NCBI GenBank assembly: GCA_964636675.1
Contig: CAZWUO010000072.1
Span: 1 to 15,495 of the forward strand
DNA: 15,495 nucleotides
Source of the DNA: JALUUH01 sp964636675
GTDB taxonomy: Bacteria; Pseudomonadota; Gammaproteobacteria; S012-40
Direction of reading: 5' to 3'
Shown: positions 1-8,104 of the stretch, one piece after another
Layout: the number at the start of each line of letters is the position of its first letter
Numbering within the stretch: position 1 is the first letter of the stretch
Notes under the pieces: model-generated
What the model saw: only the letters and a program-made list of their open reading frames with translations
The model's database searches: none
What the model was told of the DNA's origin: nothing
Program-made: the position numbers and the translations under genes

Positions 1-1
1 A

Positions 2-331
2 TGGGATGTTGGTTTTCGTTTCCGCGCAAACTCAGGGAAACCCTTTCGTCGATTGGTAGGTATTGATACTTCCGTACCCAATGTCATCCAGCCTATATAC
101 GCAGCGCAAGCTTCGCGATTACCTAATTTTTATCAATTGGATATTAGATGGGATAGAGAATTTAGATTTAACCGCTGGAAGGCAAGTTATTACATTGATT
201 TGAACAATGTCACGAATGCAAAAAATGTGAGTGCTTATGATTATGGTTCAAATTACGAACGAATCGATAACCCAAGAGAAACCATTTCCATGGGGTTTAC
301 CCCATTTATTGGAATCGAAGTTGAAATATAA
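2..331 (+). CDS. TonB-dependent outer-membrane receptor, C-terminal end (5' truncated by window)
   Basis: This is the last ~109 codons of an open frame that enters from the left edge. The text reads like the final strands of a TonB-dependent receptor beta-barrel: alternating polar and aromatic strands, an RLPNFYQLDIRWDREF segment typical of the 'RLP..xqLDlRvdk.F' strand in this family, then YYIDLNNVTNAKN, and a last strand ending GIEVEI. Unlike most barrels it ends in Ile rather than Phe or Trp. Such receptors sit in the outer membrane and import siderophores, cobalamin, sugars or other ligands using energy from TonB. The plug and ligand-binding parts are outside the window, so the substrate cannot be named. 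The exbB gene begins 24 nt downstream, which suggests an operon with its own energiser genes. Confidence 0.85.
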   Translation, partial: WDVGFRFRANSGKPFRRLVGIDTSVPNVIQPIYAAQASRLPNFYQLDIRWDREFRFNRWKASYYIDLNNVTNAKNVSAYDYGSNYERIDNPRETISMGFTPFIGIEVEI

Positions 332-355
332 CACCGTAGTTTGGCGAGAGGATAA

Positions 356-940
356 ATGATGTTTAATGAGTTTCTAGATGTTATGGCGCGTGGTGGCCCT
401 ATTATGTGGGTTATTTTTTCAGTGACTTGGCTGAGTATTGTATTGTTGGTTGAGCGTTGCTTGAGTATTGTATTGTGGAAAAAAGAGGTAGGACAATGGG
501 ATACTGTGAGCATAGATTCTACGCACCCGTTGCATGACTTAGCGAATGAATTGCGCGCAATGAATTCGCCGTCATCATTCGAGTTAGATGAAAAAATAGC
601 ACAACATCTGAGTAATGCGATTCCTAAATTGGAGGGTAGTCTTCCGACGATTGCGATACTCGCTTCGCTGTTACCCATGCTGGGTTTATTGGGTACGGTA
701 ACCGGAATGATTGATGTTTTTCATGTCATCGCAGCGCAGGGAACCGGTGACCCAAAAGCCATGGCGGATGGTATTTCACAAGCCCTATTAACCACGGCGA
801 GTGGACTCATTACTGCGATACCAATCATTTTCATACACCATTTGCAATTACGTAATATCAAAAATACCTTATTGTCTACTTCCATGGATATAAAAAATAG
901 ATTTGAATTTCAGAGGGATGTCTATCATGAATGCCCTTGA
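356..940 (+). CDS. exbB: ExbB/MotA/TolQ-family proton channel protein
   Basis: Inner-membrane subunit of the ExbB-ExbD motor that passes proton-motive force to TonB. The protein is 194 aa. Helix 1 lies near residues 14-36, helix 2 near 94-115 with LGLLGTVTGM, and helix 3 near 139-160 with GISQALLTTASGL and AIPIIF. It lacks the longer N-terminal part of E. coli ExbB. In helix 3 the position of E. coli ExbB Glu176 (GIAEAL) is Gln (GISQAL). This form is, from memory, usual in ExbB2/TtpC-type proteins, so it marks a subtype rather than a defect. Two ATGs are adjacent at 356 and 359; AGAGGA at 347-352 favours the second. The 3' end overlaps exbD by 14 nt, implying translational coupling. Confidence 0.92.
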   Translation: MMFNEFLDVMARGGPIMWVIFSVTWLSIVLLVERCLSIVLWKKEVGQWDTVSIDSTHPLHDLANELRAMNSPSSFELDEKIAQHLSNAIPKLEGSLPTIAILASLLPMLGLLGTVTGMIDVFHVIAAQGTGDPKAMADGISQALLTTASGLITAIPIIFIHHLQLRNIKNTLLSTSMDIKNRFEFQRDVYHECP

Positions 941-1355
941 AATAAATATTGCGCAACAATTGGAGCAAAATAAGCCCGAAATTTCAATGGCGCCGCTCAT
1001 TGATGTCGTATTTTTGCTGCTTATATTTTTTGTAGTTGCCACTATATTTCCGGATGACAAAGGTATTGTTATCAACAAGCCTGAGACCGAAACCATGCAA
1101 GTGATATCGGCAAAGTCCATGACTTTTTATATTAACAAAAAAAATGAAATTTATTATAAAGATGAGCTCATTGAGTCTGCGGATGTTAAGCGCTTGATTA
1201 GCCAAAAAATTGCTGCAACGCCAGGCATTGGCGTGATTCTTAAAGTGGATAAAAAAGCCACCACCGAAATAATGATTAAGGTGATGGATGCGAGCAAACA
1301 GGCGGGCGCTAACAATGTGGGAATTGCAACCAATGCGCTTAGATACGATCGTTAA
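927..1355 (+). CDS. exbD: ExbD/TolR-family biopolymer transport protein
   Basis: Partner of ExbB in the motor that energises TonB. The chosen start, ATG 927, has GAGGG nine bases upstream; the ATG at 918 would leave no spacing. It gives 142 aa. A short cytoplasmic tail leads into one membrane helix, PLIDVVFLLLIFFVVAT, carrying the conserved Asp (residue 26) that is protonated in this family. A periplasmic domain follows, with the ILKVDKKA and QAGANNVGIAT segments typical of ExbD. It overlaps exbB at its 5' end and the tonB start (1333) at its 3' end by 23 nt, so the three are one transcription unit. Confidence 0.93.
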   Translation: MNALEINIAQQLEQNKPEISMAPLIDVVFLLLIFFVVATIFPDDKGIVINKPETETMQVISAKSMTFYINKKNEIYYKDELIESADVKRLISQKIAATPGIGVILKVDKKATTEIMIKVMDASKQAGANNVGIATNALRYDR

Positions 1356-2016
1356 ACGCCTATTTCGAGATAGCATGCTGTTATTTGTCGGATTTTGCAT
1401 TAGCTTTGCATTGTTGTTTTCTCTATCTGTCTATACGGGTAAACAGAAACCTCAAGAAGAGCTACTAAGTTTGACTTTTTCGAGTTGGAATCCTGAAAAA
1501 AAGGAAGTTAAAAGAAAGTCAGAAAACAAAAAAATCGTCAAAAAAAACATAAAGCAAAAACCGAAAGTTATTAAACCTAAAATAAAACCTATGCAAAAAC
1601 CACGAGCTGTGATTGCAGAGCAGAAACCGATACTGAATGCAGCGCCAGTGGAGAAGCTGATTAAGCCAAAAGAAGTGGTTGTGTCTACGGAGGAGACTGA
1701 TTCTACTGCAGCAGAAGTTTTGCCAGTACCTACACCGGTATTTCAATTAACGACTATGCCAAAGTTCCTCCATAAAAAAAATCCCGAGTATCCTTCGCAC
1801 TTAAGAAACACTGGGGTGGAAGGCATGGTTAAGTTGCAGTTGCTCATCGATGAAAAAGGCAAGGTGCGCAAAGTTTCCGTGCTCAGATCGGCAGGTGATG
1901 GCTTCGATAATGCGGCGATGCGGGCAATGTATAAATCAACTTTTATACCCGCAAAAGTAAATAATAAATCAGTGGCTGTATTATTGACCATGCCGATTAC
2001 GTTTAGGCTAATGTAG
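1333..2016 (+). CDS. tonB: TonB energy transducer
   Basis: Links the ExbB/ExbD motor to the outer-membrane receptor. From ATG 1333 the protein is 227 aa: a basic N-terminus, one membrane anchor (about residues 14-33), a long Lys/Pro-rich periplasmic spacer (about 55-115, with many KPK and QKP units), and a TonB C-terminal domain (about 142-227). That domain has the YP motif in NPEYPSHLRNTGVEG and the VLRSAGDGFDNAAM helix. An upstream in-frame ATG at 1288 would add 15 residues read from within exbD and seems less likely; the ribosome site at 1333 is weak, consistent with coupling to exbD. The anchor reads FCISFALL where E. coli TonB has VCIHGAVV, so the usual His20 position is Ser. The gene is convergent with the next one, 20 nt away. 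Confidence 0.9.
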   Translation: MRLDTIVKRLFRDSMLLFVGFCISFALLFSLSVYTGKQKPQEELLSLTFSSWNPEKKEVKRKSENKKIVKKNIKQKPKVIKPKIKPMQKPRAVIAEQKPILNAAPVEKLIKPKEVVVSTEETDSTAAEVLPVPTPVFQLTTMPKFLHKKNPEYPSHLRNTGVEGMVKLQLLIDEKGKVRKVSVLRSAGDGFDNAAMRAMYKSTFIPAKVNNKSVAVLLTMPITFRLM

Positions 2017-2036
2017 TTGCCATCGCCAGAAATTTT

Positions 2037-2390
2037 TTATTGATCAATAATCTCGTTGTCTATCCGTTTAACCACGACTTTAATTTTTTCATCGATATCA
2101 TTTTGGCCTAGTTGCTGGAGGATGTCCGCGTATTCTGGGTTAGTGTTAAATTTCCTATTTAATAATTTGAATGAAATACGATTTAGCATAAAAAGCATGA
2201 CGAACATAATGATAGCGGTGACTAATTGAAAGTACATAAAGCCCGCAGGTGCTTTATCAATAAGTCCGCCATAAGAAAAGAAATAAATAATCAGGATCAT
2301 GCCGATTGTTACCCCAATTTTTATTTTAGTTGAGCGTTGTTTTTCGAGTAAAAATTCTATTTTTTCTTGGCTTGTCATCGTTTTTTCCAT
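2037..2390 (-). CDS. Small two-helix membrane protein of unknown function
   Basis: Encodes 117 aa: a charged N-terminus that may form a short helix (residues 6-20), two membrane segments (about 22-44 and 50-70), and a basic then acidic cytoplasmic tail ending KVVVKRIDNEIIDQ. I do not recognise the family. It lies 37 nt downstream of the yadH-type permease on the same strand, so it may be co-transcribed with the ABC exporter, but a functional link is only inferred. Two starts are possible: ATG 2390, or the internal ATG at 2378, which has GGA seven bases upstream. The length, codon use and clear helices support a real gene. Confidence 0.65.
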   Translation of the reverse strand: MEKTMTSQEKIEFLLEKQRSTKIKIGVTIGMILIIYFFSYGGLIDKAPAGFMYFQLVTAIIMFVMLFMLNRISFKLLNRKFNTNPEYADILQQLGQNDIDEKIKVVVKRIDNEIIDQ

Positions 2391-2427
2391 GGGTTCTTTT
2401 TGAGGTCTCTCTATAGTCTTACACGTC

Positions 2428-3201
2428 TTAGCTTCTAATGCCTACTCCTCGATGCATTAGCGATAGTGCCCATAAAAAGAGACCAATGCAAAAAATAATA
2501 ATAATAAAAATACCGCGATAGACATCGATATCGCTAACACCGAGTATGCCATGTCTGAAAGCGTTGACCATATACAAAACTGGATTAATCAGCGAAACGG
2601 TTTGCCAAAACTCGGGGAGCATTTTTATGGTATAAAAAACCCCGCCTAAATAGGTGAGCGGGGTTAATACGAACGTGGGGATGATGGATATGTGATCAAA
2701 GTTATTCGCATATATTCCATTGATTAAACCGGCAGTTGCAAATAGAAACGCGGTCAAAAATACCACCAATATTGATAACCAAAAATGCTGAATATTTAAG
2801 TCAGTGAAAAAGAGAGATACCAAGGTGACCACGGCGCCGACAATCAGGCCTCTGACAATACCTCCCGCGATAAATCCGAGTAGAACGATATAATTGGGTG
2901 TTGGTGAAATAATCATTTCTTCAATATTGTGTTGAAACTTAGCACCATAAAATGATGACACGACGTTGGCGTAGGAGTTGGTTAATACGGCCATGAGTAT
3001 CAGTCCTGGAACAATGTATTCCATATAACTGAAGCCCTCCATGTCTTCGATTTGCGAGCCGATTAAGTTACCAAATATGACAAAATACAAGGTCGTCGTA
3101 ATCGCGGGGGGTAAAATAGTTTGTACCCAAATACGCATAAAGCGCAAAACTTCTTTAATTAAAATAGTTTGAAATGCTATCCATTTTTCGGTGCTATTCA
3201 T
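2428..3201 (-). CDS. yadH: ABC-2 type exporter permease (YadH-like)
   Basis: Inner-membrane permease of an ABC exporter, 257 aa, against 256 for E. coli YadH as I recall it. It follows that protein closely along its whole length: RFMRIWVQTILPPAITTTLY near the N-terminus, then FGNLIGSQI, GFSYMEYIVPGLILM, the YANVVSSFYGAKFQ segment, the strongly conserved TFVLTPLTYLGGVFYTIK, and a C-terminus of RGVGIRS. Six membrane helices are expected. The start codon lies 4 nt after the stop of the ATPase gene, so the two are translated together. The substrate of YadGH is not established. I use the symbol by similarity. Confidence 0.92.
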   Translation of the reverse strand: MNSTEKWIAFQTILIKEVLRFMRIWVQTILPPAITTTLYFVIFGNLIGSQIEDMEGFSYMEYIVPGLILMAVLTNSYANVVSSFYGAKFQHNIEEMIISPTPNYIVLLGFIAGGIVRGLIVGAVVTLVSLFFTDLNIQHFWLSILVVFLTAFLFATAGLINGIYANNFDHISIIPTFVLTPLTYLGGVFYTIKMLPEFWQTVSLINPVLYMVNAFRHGILGVSDIDVYRGIFIIIIFCIGLFLWALSLMHRGVGIRS

Positions 3202-3205
3202 GGAT

Positions 3206-4162
3206 TTAATCGGCCTGCTCGATCTTGTTCGATGGCGTGGCGAGCGGGTTATTCTTTTTTAAGATAGACATGAAAAGTTCCTCTAATCGGTTGACTTTAT
3301 TTCTCATGCTGAGTACCTCGATATTTTGTTGTTTGAGTTCAGAAAATAAATCATTCATATTTTGTTCTTTTAAAACATCTACTTCAAGACAGTATTGGTC
3401 TCTTAGGCGAACCGGGTAACCGGCTAGTGCAGGTGCCGTGGTGTGTGCTTGTTTGAGATCTAAGACAAAAGTTTCGGTATTTAATTGCCCCAATAAATTT
3501 TTCATACTGGTATTTTGTAATATTTTACCTTGATCGATGATTGCGATATTTCGGCATAGGTTTTCTGCCTCTTCAAGATAATGTGTGGTCAAAATAATGG
3601 TTGTGCCGGCAGCATTGATTTGCTGTAAAAAGGACCACATCGCATGGCGAATTTCGACATCAACGCCAGCGGTAGGTTCATCGAGTATTAACAATTTGGG
3701 CTCATGTACCAGGGCGCGTGCAATCATTAGTCGGCGTTTCATGCCGCCCGATAAATTTCGCGCGATATCTTTGCGTTTTTCCCATAAATGTAGCTTTTTT
3801 AGCAGGACTTCCGAGCGCTGACGAGCTTGTTTTCGTGGCAGGCCATAATATCCGCCCTGGTTGATAATAATTTCTTCCAAGGGTTCAAAGACATTGAAAT
3901 TAAATTCCTGAGGAACCAGGCCAATGTGCTTCTTGACCAAATTGAGTTCATCATCGATGTCGTGCCCGAAAACGCTAACTTGTCCCCCCGTCTTATTGAT
4001 GAGTGAGCTAATAATTCCGATAGCCGTGGATTTACCCGCTCCATTGGGACCCAGGAGCGCAAAGAAGTCGCCTTGATGGACGGTAAGATCGATCCCGCTT
4101 AAGGCGGTAACACCATTTGGAAAGGTTTTGCTGAGATTTTTTAGCGTGAGTGCGTTAGTCAT
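3206..4162 (-). CDS. yadG: ABC exporter ATP-binding protein (YadG-like)
   Basis: Nucleotide-binding subunit for the adjacent permease, 318 aa. Visible motifs are Walker A GPNGAGKST (residues 38-46), Q-loop Gln85, signature LSGGM (137-141), Walker B LLILDEPT (157-164), D-loop AGVD and the switch histidine in LTTHYLEEAE (His194). A C-terminal tail of about 100 residues follows, as in other ABC-2 exporter ATPases such as YadG and CcmA/DrrA-like proteins. Start ATG 4162 matches the family N-terminus (ALTLKNLSKTFPNG). No strong ribosome site precedes it. It lies 53 nt after comF on the same strand, so either readthrough from comF or a short promoter in that gap could drive it. Confidence 0.93.
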   Translation of the reverse strand: MTNALTLKNLSKTFPNGVTALSGIDLTVHQGDFFALLGPNGAGKSTAIGIISSLINKTGGQVSVFGHDIDDELNLVKKHIGLVPQEFNFNVFEPLEEIIINQGGYYGLPRKQARQRSEVLLKKLHLWEKRKDIARNLSGGMKRRLMIARALVHEPKLLILDEPTAGVDVEIRHAMWSFLQQINAAGTTIILTTHYLEEAENLCRNIAIIDQGKILQNTSMKNLLGQLNTETFVLDLKQAHTTAPALAGYPVRLRDQYCLEVDVLKEQNMNDLFSELKQQNIEVLSMRNKVNRLEELFMSILKKNNPLATPSNKIEQAD

Positions 4163-4215
4163 TCTGAGTCAGTATGTTATAGGACGCGTAGTTTAAACCT
4201 AGGCGTAGTTGTTGG

Positions 4216-4971
4216 CTAGTCAAGTATGGCTCTGGCGCAAACCCAAATGCCCACTTTTTTTACGCCTGCGCGTTTAAGTTGTTTGGCTAATTCATTGAGG
4301 GTGTTGCCGGTGGTCATAATATCGTCAATTAACACAACATGCTCAGCGACAATCGGTTTGCGCAGGGTAAACGCGTTTTGCATGTTAATGATGCGATCAG
4401 TTTTTGACAGACCTGATTGCGGCTGCGTGTCTTTAAGCCGCGCACAGGAAGTGAGATCAAGATCAATCGCTAGCGCTTTCGCGATAGGGCAAGCCAGCTC
4501 TTGGGCTTGATTATAACCTCTGGATTTAAGCTTTTTAGCATGTAGTGGTACGGGCATGATGGCCTGTGGTCTACCGTGAATTAAAGGACTAATAATCTTG
4601 AGCATGAGTTTCGAGAGTGCATACCCAGCAACTAGCTGGCCGGAAAATTTGAATTGTTGAATTAAATAATCCATTGGCTGTGCATATAAAAAGGGCGCAA
4701 TCGTATAGTCAAAGTGTGGGGCTTGGGTGAGGCAGTTACCGCAGATTTGCATCTTGCCTAGGCGGGGTGCTGTGGAGTGTAGCGGTAGCCCGCATTGATA
4801 ACAGGCGTCTATGGGTTGTGGAAGTTCTACAAAACAAGCATCGCAAATCAAGGTTTTTTCTGCAGTTTTCAGATCACAAAGCAAGCACGGATTGGTGACT
4901 ATTGGCTTAAAAGTCGAGTTAAAAACATGCATTGGTAAACCTATGGGTTTCAGGTGGTTGACAGATATCAT
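4216..4971 (-). CDS. comF: ComF family protein (GntX-like phosphoribosyltransferase fold)
   Basis: ComF/GntX proteins combine an N-terminal zinc-binding region with a phosphoribosyltransferase-like domain; in competent bacteria ComF is needed for uptake of single-stranded DNA. Here eight cysteines fall in CxxC pairs (C29/C32, C43/C46, C57/C60, C77/C80), fitting a double zinc ribbon. The PRPP-binding loop is VVLIDDIMTTGNT (residues 212-224), and MPVPLHAKKLKSRGYNQA (139-156) is the family's second landmark. The start is uncertain: ATG 4971 has a poor ribosome site, whereas ATG 4932 (238 aa) has AGG seven bases upstream, and either keeps all domains. It is divergent from bioB with 65 nt between, an arrangement I know from Pseudomonas-like genomes. 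Confidence 0.9.
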   Translation of the reverse strand: MISVNHLKPIGLPMHVFNSTFKPIVTNPCLLCDLKTAEKTLICDACFVELPQPIDACYQCGLPLHSTAPRLGKMQICGNCLTQAPHFDYTIAPFLYAQPMDYLIQQFKFSGQLVAGYALSKLMLKIISPLIHGRPQAIMPVPLHAKKLKSRGYNQAQELACPIAKALAIDLDLTSCARLKDTQPQSGLSKTDRIINMQNAFTLRKPIVAEHVVLIDDIMTTGNTLNELAKQLKRAGVKKVGIWVCARAILD

Positions 4972-5036
4972 AGTTACTTTAGAATTGCAGCACAGATTTT
5001 GCTCTAAAATTATTCTTGGGTTGTTTGGAGAGATTG

Positions 5037-6083
5037 ATGATTGATAATACCGTGTTTAGCAAAATAGACGAAATTACCCAGCGCATCCTCAATGGAGGCG
5101 AAATGAGCTTTGCGGAAGGTTGTTGGATGATTACCTTGGAAGATGACTATTTGCCCTGGATGATGGCGGGGGCCGATAGATTGCGCAAAACCTATCGCGG
5201 CAATGAAATAGAAGTGTGTGCGATTTCCAATGTGCGCTCGGGGAACTGTTCTGAGGATTGTTCTTTTTGCTCGCAAAGCGGGCATCATCAAACCCAGGCT
5301 CCGGTATACAATTATATTCCTAAAGAAACCTTACTCGAGCAAGCGCGGCAAGCCAGAACGTGGGGGGCGAGCGATATTGGCATTGTCTCTAAGGGCTGGG
5401 GGGTGCGTAATGCCAAGGAAAAAGCGCAGCTCCAGGAATATTTACACACATTAAAGGATGCGTCCGATATTGGTCGCTGCGGTAGCTTAGGTGTTTTAGA
5501 TGCTGATACCGCGACTATGTTAAAACAATCGGGACTCGAAAATTATCATCATAATCTCGAATCCGCGCAAAGCTTTTTCGATAATGTTTGCACGACACAT
5601 ACTTACCAGGAAAATATCGATACCATTAAACATGCGACAGATGCGGGCTTGCGGGTTTGTGCCGGCGGAATATTGGGAATGGGAGAAAGTTTAGCGCAGC
5701 GGGTTGAGTTAGCGGATACCTTGCGCAAACTCAAGGTGGAATCGGTGCCGTTGAATTTTTTAAATCCTGCCGAAGGCACGCCGATGCAACATGTTGAACC
5801 GTTAAAGCCAATGGAAATTTTGCGCGCGATAGCCACGTTTCGTTATATGTTGCCCCGCGCTGAAATTCGTATTGCCGGTGGTCGCAGTTTTCTCGGTGAT
5901 ATGCAATCCATGATTTTTATGTCAGGTGCCTCAGGGGTAATGATCGGCAATTATCTCACCACTCAAGGTCGCCAAGTGACCGATGATTTACGCATGCTGG
6001 CTGATCTTAAGCTGGAAATCCGCGGAGATACTCAGCAACGTCGCACGCAAGTGAATGAGTCCGTTATTGAGTTTCAGTCCTAG
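5037..6083 (+). CDS. bioB: Biotin synthase (radical SAM), variant auxiliary-cluster ligand
   Basis: Inserts sulfur into dethiobiotin to make biotin. The start is ATG 5037, with GGAG six bases upstream, giving 348 aa. The radical-SAM cysteines are C71, C75 and C78 (GNCSEDCSFCSQS). Other BioB landmarks are NYHHNLES, TTHTYQENIDTI, VCAGGILGMGES, VPLNFLNPAEGTP and IRIAGGRSFLGDM. Of the four auxiliary-cluster ligands known from E. coli (Cys97, Cys128, Cys188, Arg260), I align C148, C208 and R278 with the last three. The first is Gly115, codon GGC at 5379-5381. The text GIVSKGWGV and GNYLTTQGR resembles Gram-positive or anaerobe-type BioB more than the Pseudomonas/E. coli type. It is first gene of the biotin operon. 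Confidence 0.93.
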   Translation: MIDNTVFSKIDEITQRILNGGEMSFAEGCWMITLEDDYLPWMMAGADRLRKTYRGNEIEVCAISNVRSGNCSEDCSFCSQSGHHQTQAPVYNYIPKETLLEQARQARTWGASDIGIVSKGWGVRNAKEKAQLQEYLHTLKDASDIGRCGSLGVLDADTATMLKQSGLENYHHNLESAQSFFDNVCTTHTYQENIDTIKHATDAGLRVCAGGILGMGESLAQRVELADTLRKLKVESVPLNFLNPAEGTPMQHVEPLKPMEILRAIATFRYMLPRAEIRIAGGRSFLGDMQSMIFMSGASGVMIGNYLTTQGRQVTDDLRMLADLKLEIRGDTQQRRTQVNESVIEFQS

Positions 6084-6130
6084 TTTTATCTTCAATGACT
6101 GACTGGCCGTGATGACTGGTTTTTTTCCGC

Positions 6131-7339
6131 ATGTCTTTTGGATCTCTTGTGGTGAATAGAACTCCCTCCTTTGAGCAGCAAATTCGTAGCGCACTGCAAC
6201 AACAAGAAGCGCAACAGCTGCGTCGTTTCCGGCGGATTTCTGCTGGGCCACAAATGCCGCTACAACAGATAGATGGTAAACCGGTACTGTCTTTTTGCAG
6301 CAATGACTATTTAGGTTTGGCGAATCACCCCCAAGTCTGTGCCGCGATGGTAGCAAGCATTGCTCAATATGGTGTGGGTAGTGGAGCTGCGCATTTGGTG
6401 AATGGCCATAGCCGGGTGCATCATGAATTGGAGGAGCAGCTTGCGGTTGTGACAGGACGCGAGTCTGCCTTGTTATTTTCTACCGGTTACATGGCGAATA
6501 TTGGTGTGATTACCGCCTTATTAAAACGCCAGGACGAGGTATTTGCAGATAAATTGAATCATGCTTCGTTACTGGATGCGGGAAGATATTCAGACGCCAA
6601 ATTTACCCGCTATCGCCATGCTGACCTTGCGCAGCTGGAGCAACAGCTCAAACAATCAAGCGCACAAAATAAATTAGTGCTTACCGATAGCGTGTTTAGT
6701 ATGGATGGCGATATTGCTGAACTCGATCGCATGGCTGCATTGGCGCAAAAATATCATGCCTGGTTGATGGTTGATGACGCACATGGTTTTGGTGTGCTGG
6801 GGCAGACGGGTGCGGGAACGCTTGAGACATTCGGATTAGGTCAGCAACAAGTCCCAGTGCTGATGGCAACACTCGGTAAAGCCCTCGGTGTATCAGGTGC
6901 GTTTATCGCGGGTTCACACGAACTTATTGAGTATTTGATTCAACGAGCGCGTACCTATGTGTATACCACGGCGATGCCACCGGCCTTTGCGTCTGCCGTA
7001 TTAGCAAGTCTTGCGGTAATCCAAGAGGAAGACTGGCGGCGCGAACATTTGCAGACGCTGATAAATCATTTTCGGCATGGCGCAGCACAGCTTGGATTGC
7101 GCTTAATGCCTTCGAGCACAGCGATACAGCCTATCTTAGTGGGTGATGCCGAGCATGCTTTGGCAATGAGCAATGCCTTGTTAGCGAAAAATATATTAGT
7201 GACGGCTATTCGTCCGCCGACGGTGCCGAAAGGTACGGCGCGCTTGCGGGTGACATTATCAGCCGCCCACAGTATTGCGCAAGTTGATCAACTACTGGAA
7301 GCACTGAGTCGTTGTCAGACAAAGGAAACAGAGCAGTGA
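6131..7339 (+). CDS. bioF: 8-amino-7-oxononanoate synthase
   Basis: PLP enzyme that condenses pimeloyl-ACP with L-alanine to 8-amino-7-oxononanoate (KAPA). From ATG 6131 it is 402 aa. The PLP lysine is K250 in TLGKALGVSGA. Asp215 and His218 lie in MVDDAHGFG, and SFCSNDYLGLANHP and the closing AIRPPTVPKGTARLR match the family. ATG 6131 has no visible ribosome site. A GTG at 6152 has GGA nine bases upstream and would start MNRTPSFEQQ, closer to the usual N-terminus and about seven residues shorter, so it may be the true start. It is 47 nt after bioB (68 nt with the later start), and its stop overlaps the bioH start. Confidence 0.95.
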   Translation: MSFGSLVVNRTPSFEQQIRSALQQQEAQQLRRFRRISAGPQMPLQQIDGKPVLSFCSNDYLGLANHPQVCAAMVASIAQYGVGSGAAHLVNGHSRVHHELEEQLAVVTGRESALLFSTGYMANIGVITALLKRQDEVFADKLNHASLLDAGRYSDAKFTRYRHADLAQLEQQLKQSSAQNKLVLTDSVFSMDGDIAELDRMAALAQKYHAWLMVDDAHGFGVLGQTGAGTLETFGLGQQQVPVLMATLGKALGVSGAFIAGSHELIEYLIQRARTYVYTTAMPPAFASAVLASLAVIQEEDWRREHLQTLINHFRHGAAQLGLRLMPSSTAIQPILVGDAEHALAMSNALLAKNILVTAIRPPTVPKGTARLRVTLSAAHSIAQVDQLLEALSRCQTKETEQ

Positions 7340-8103
7340 CCGTTTACACTGAAGTTCGCGGCGCAGGCCCAGATTTAGTTTTATTACATGGCTGGGGTTT
7401 GAGTGGTGCCGCATGGACGGGGGTTGTCGAGCAACTGGAAAAAAACTTTCGCCTAACCCTGGTTGATTTGCCGGGGCATGGCCATAGCCCATGGCTTGAC
7501 GGGCAAGCGTATTCGATTGAACAAGTCACCGCGCAGGTGCTCGAAGTGATACCCGTAAATGCAGCGTGTTTAGGTTGGTCTATGGGGGGCTTGATTGCGC
7601 TGCATGCGGCACGTGTTCAGCCGCAACGTATTAATCGATTATTATTGCTCAGTTGTAACGCCCAGTTCTTACGTTCTTCCGCATGGCAGCATGCGCTGGA
7701 CAGCAAAATTCTCGCGCAATTTGCGAGTGGTCTAGAGCAAGATCATAAAGCGACATTGAGCCGTTTCTTGGCCATTCAAGCGCTGGGTGGAGAGCACGCC
7801 AAACAAACTGTACGGGTGTTGAAGCAAAATATGGACGTGCATGGAATGCCAAGCTTAGCGGCATTGCGTGGAGGTCTAGGTTTACTCCGTGATATCAGTT
7901 TTGTGGAGTCTCTTGCTGAGATTAGGATTCCAACCCTGTTGATGTTTGGGCGTCTGGATACCTTGGTGCCCGCCCGCGTTGCTGAAGACATGGCTTCTCG
8001 TTTACCGCAGGCAGCGGTGCATATTTTTCAACACGCATCACATGCGCCATTTATCTCCCACGCTGATGAGTTTGTAAATGTTGTCAAAGAGTTTATGCAA
8101 TAA
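7336..8103 (+). CDS. bioH: Pimeloyl-[ACP] methyl ester esterase
   Basis: Alpha/beta hydrolase that removes the methyl ester from pimeloyl-ACP methyl ester and so ends the BioC-primed chain. The start is GTG 7336, whose bases overlap the bioF stop as GTGA; AAAGGA lies nine bases upstream. This gives 255 aa, against 256 in E. coli. The catalytic triad is Ser82 in GWSMGG, Asp208 in FGRLDTLVP and His236 in HASHAPFISH, almost the same numbering as E. coli BioH (Ser82, Asp207, His235). The oxyanion segment LLHGWGLSG is also present. Having bioH inside the operon, rather than elsewhere as in E. coli, is the Pseudomonas-like arrangement. Confidence 0.95.
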   Translation: MTVYTEVRGAGPDLVLLHGWGLSGAAWTGVVEQLEKNFRLTLVDLPGHGHSPWLDGQAYSIEQVTAQVLEVIPVNAACLGWSMGGLIALHAARVQPQRINRLLLLSCNAQFLRSSAWQHALDSKILAQFASGLEQDHKATLSRFLAIQALGGEHAKQTVRVLKQNMDVHGMPSLAALRGGLGLLRDISFVESLAEIRIPTLLMFGRLDTLVPARVAEDMASRLPQAAVHIFQHASHAPFISHADEFVNVVKEFMQ

Positions 8104-8104
8104 A

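Noticed and set aside
1288..1332. Upstream TonB start at ATG 1288
   Set aside because: It would read 15 extra residues out of frame within exbD, with no ribosome site; ATG 1333 gives a normal basic N-terminus before the anchor.
4972..5036. Promoter or BirA operator between comF and bioB
   Set aside because: TAAAAT at 5005-5010 has only TTGCAG 14 bases upstream, which is too close, and no BirA-like inverted half sites are present.
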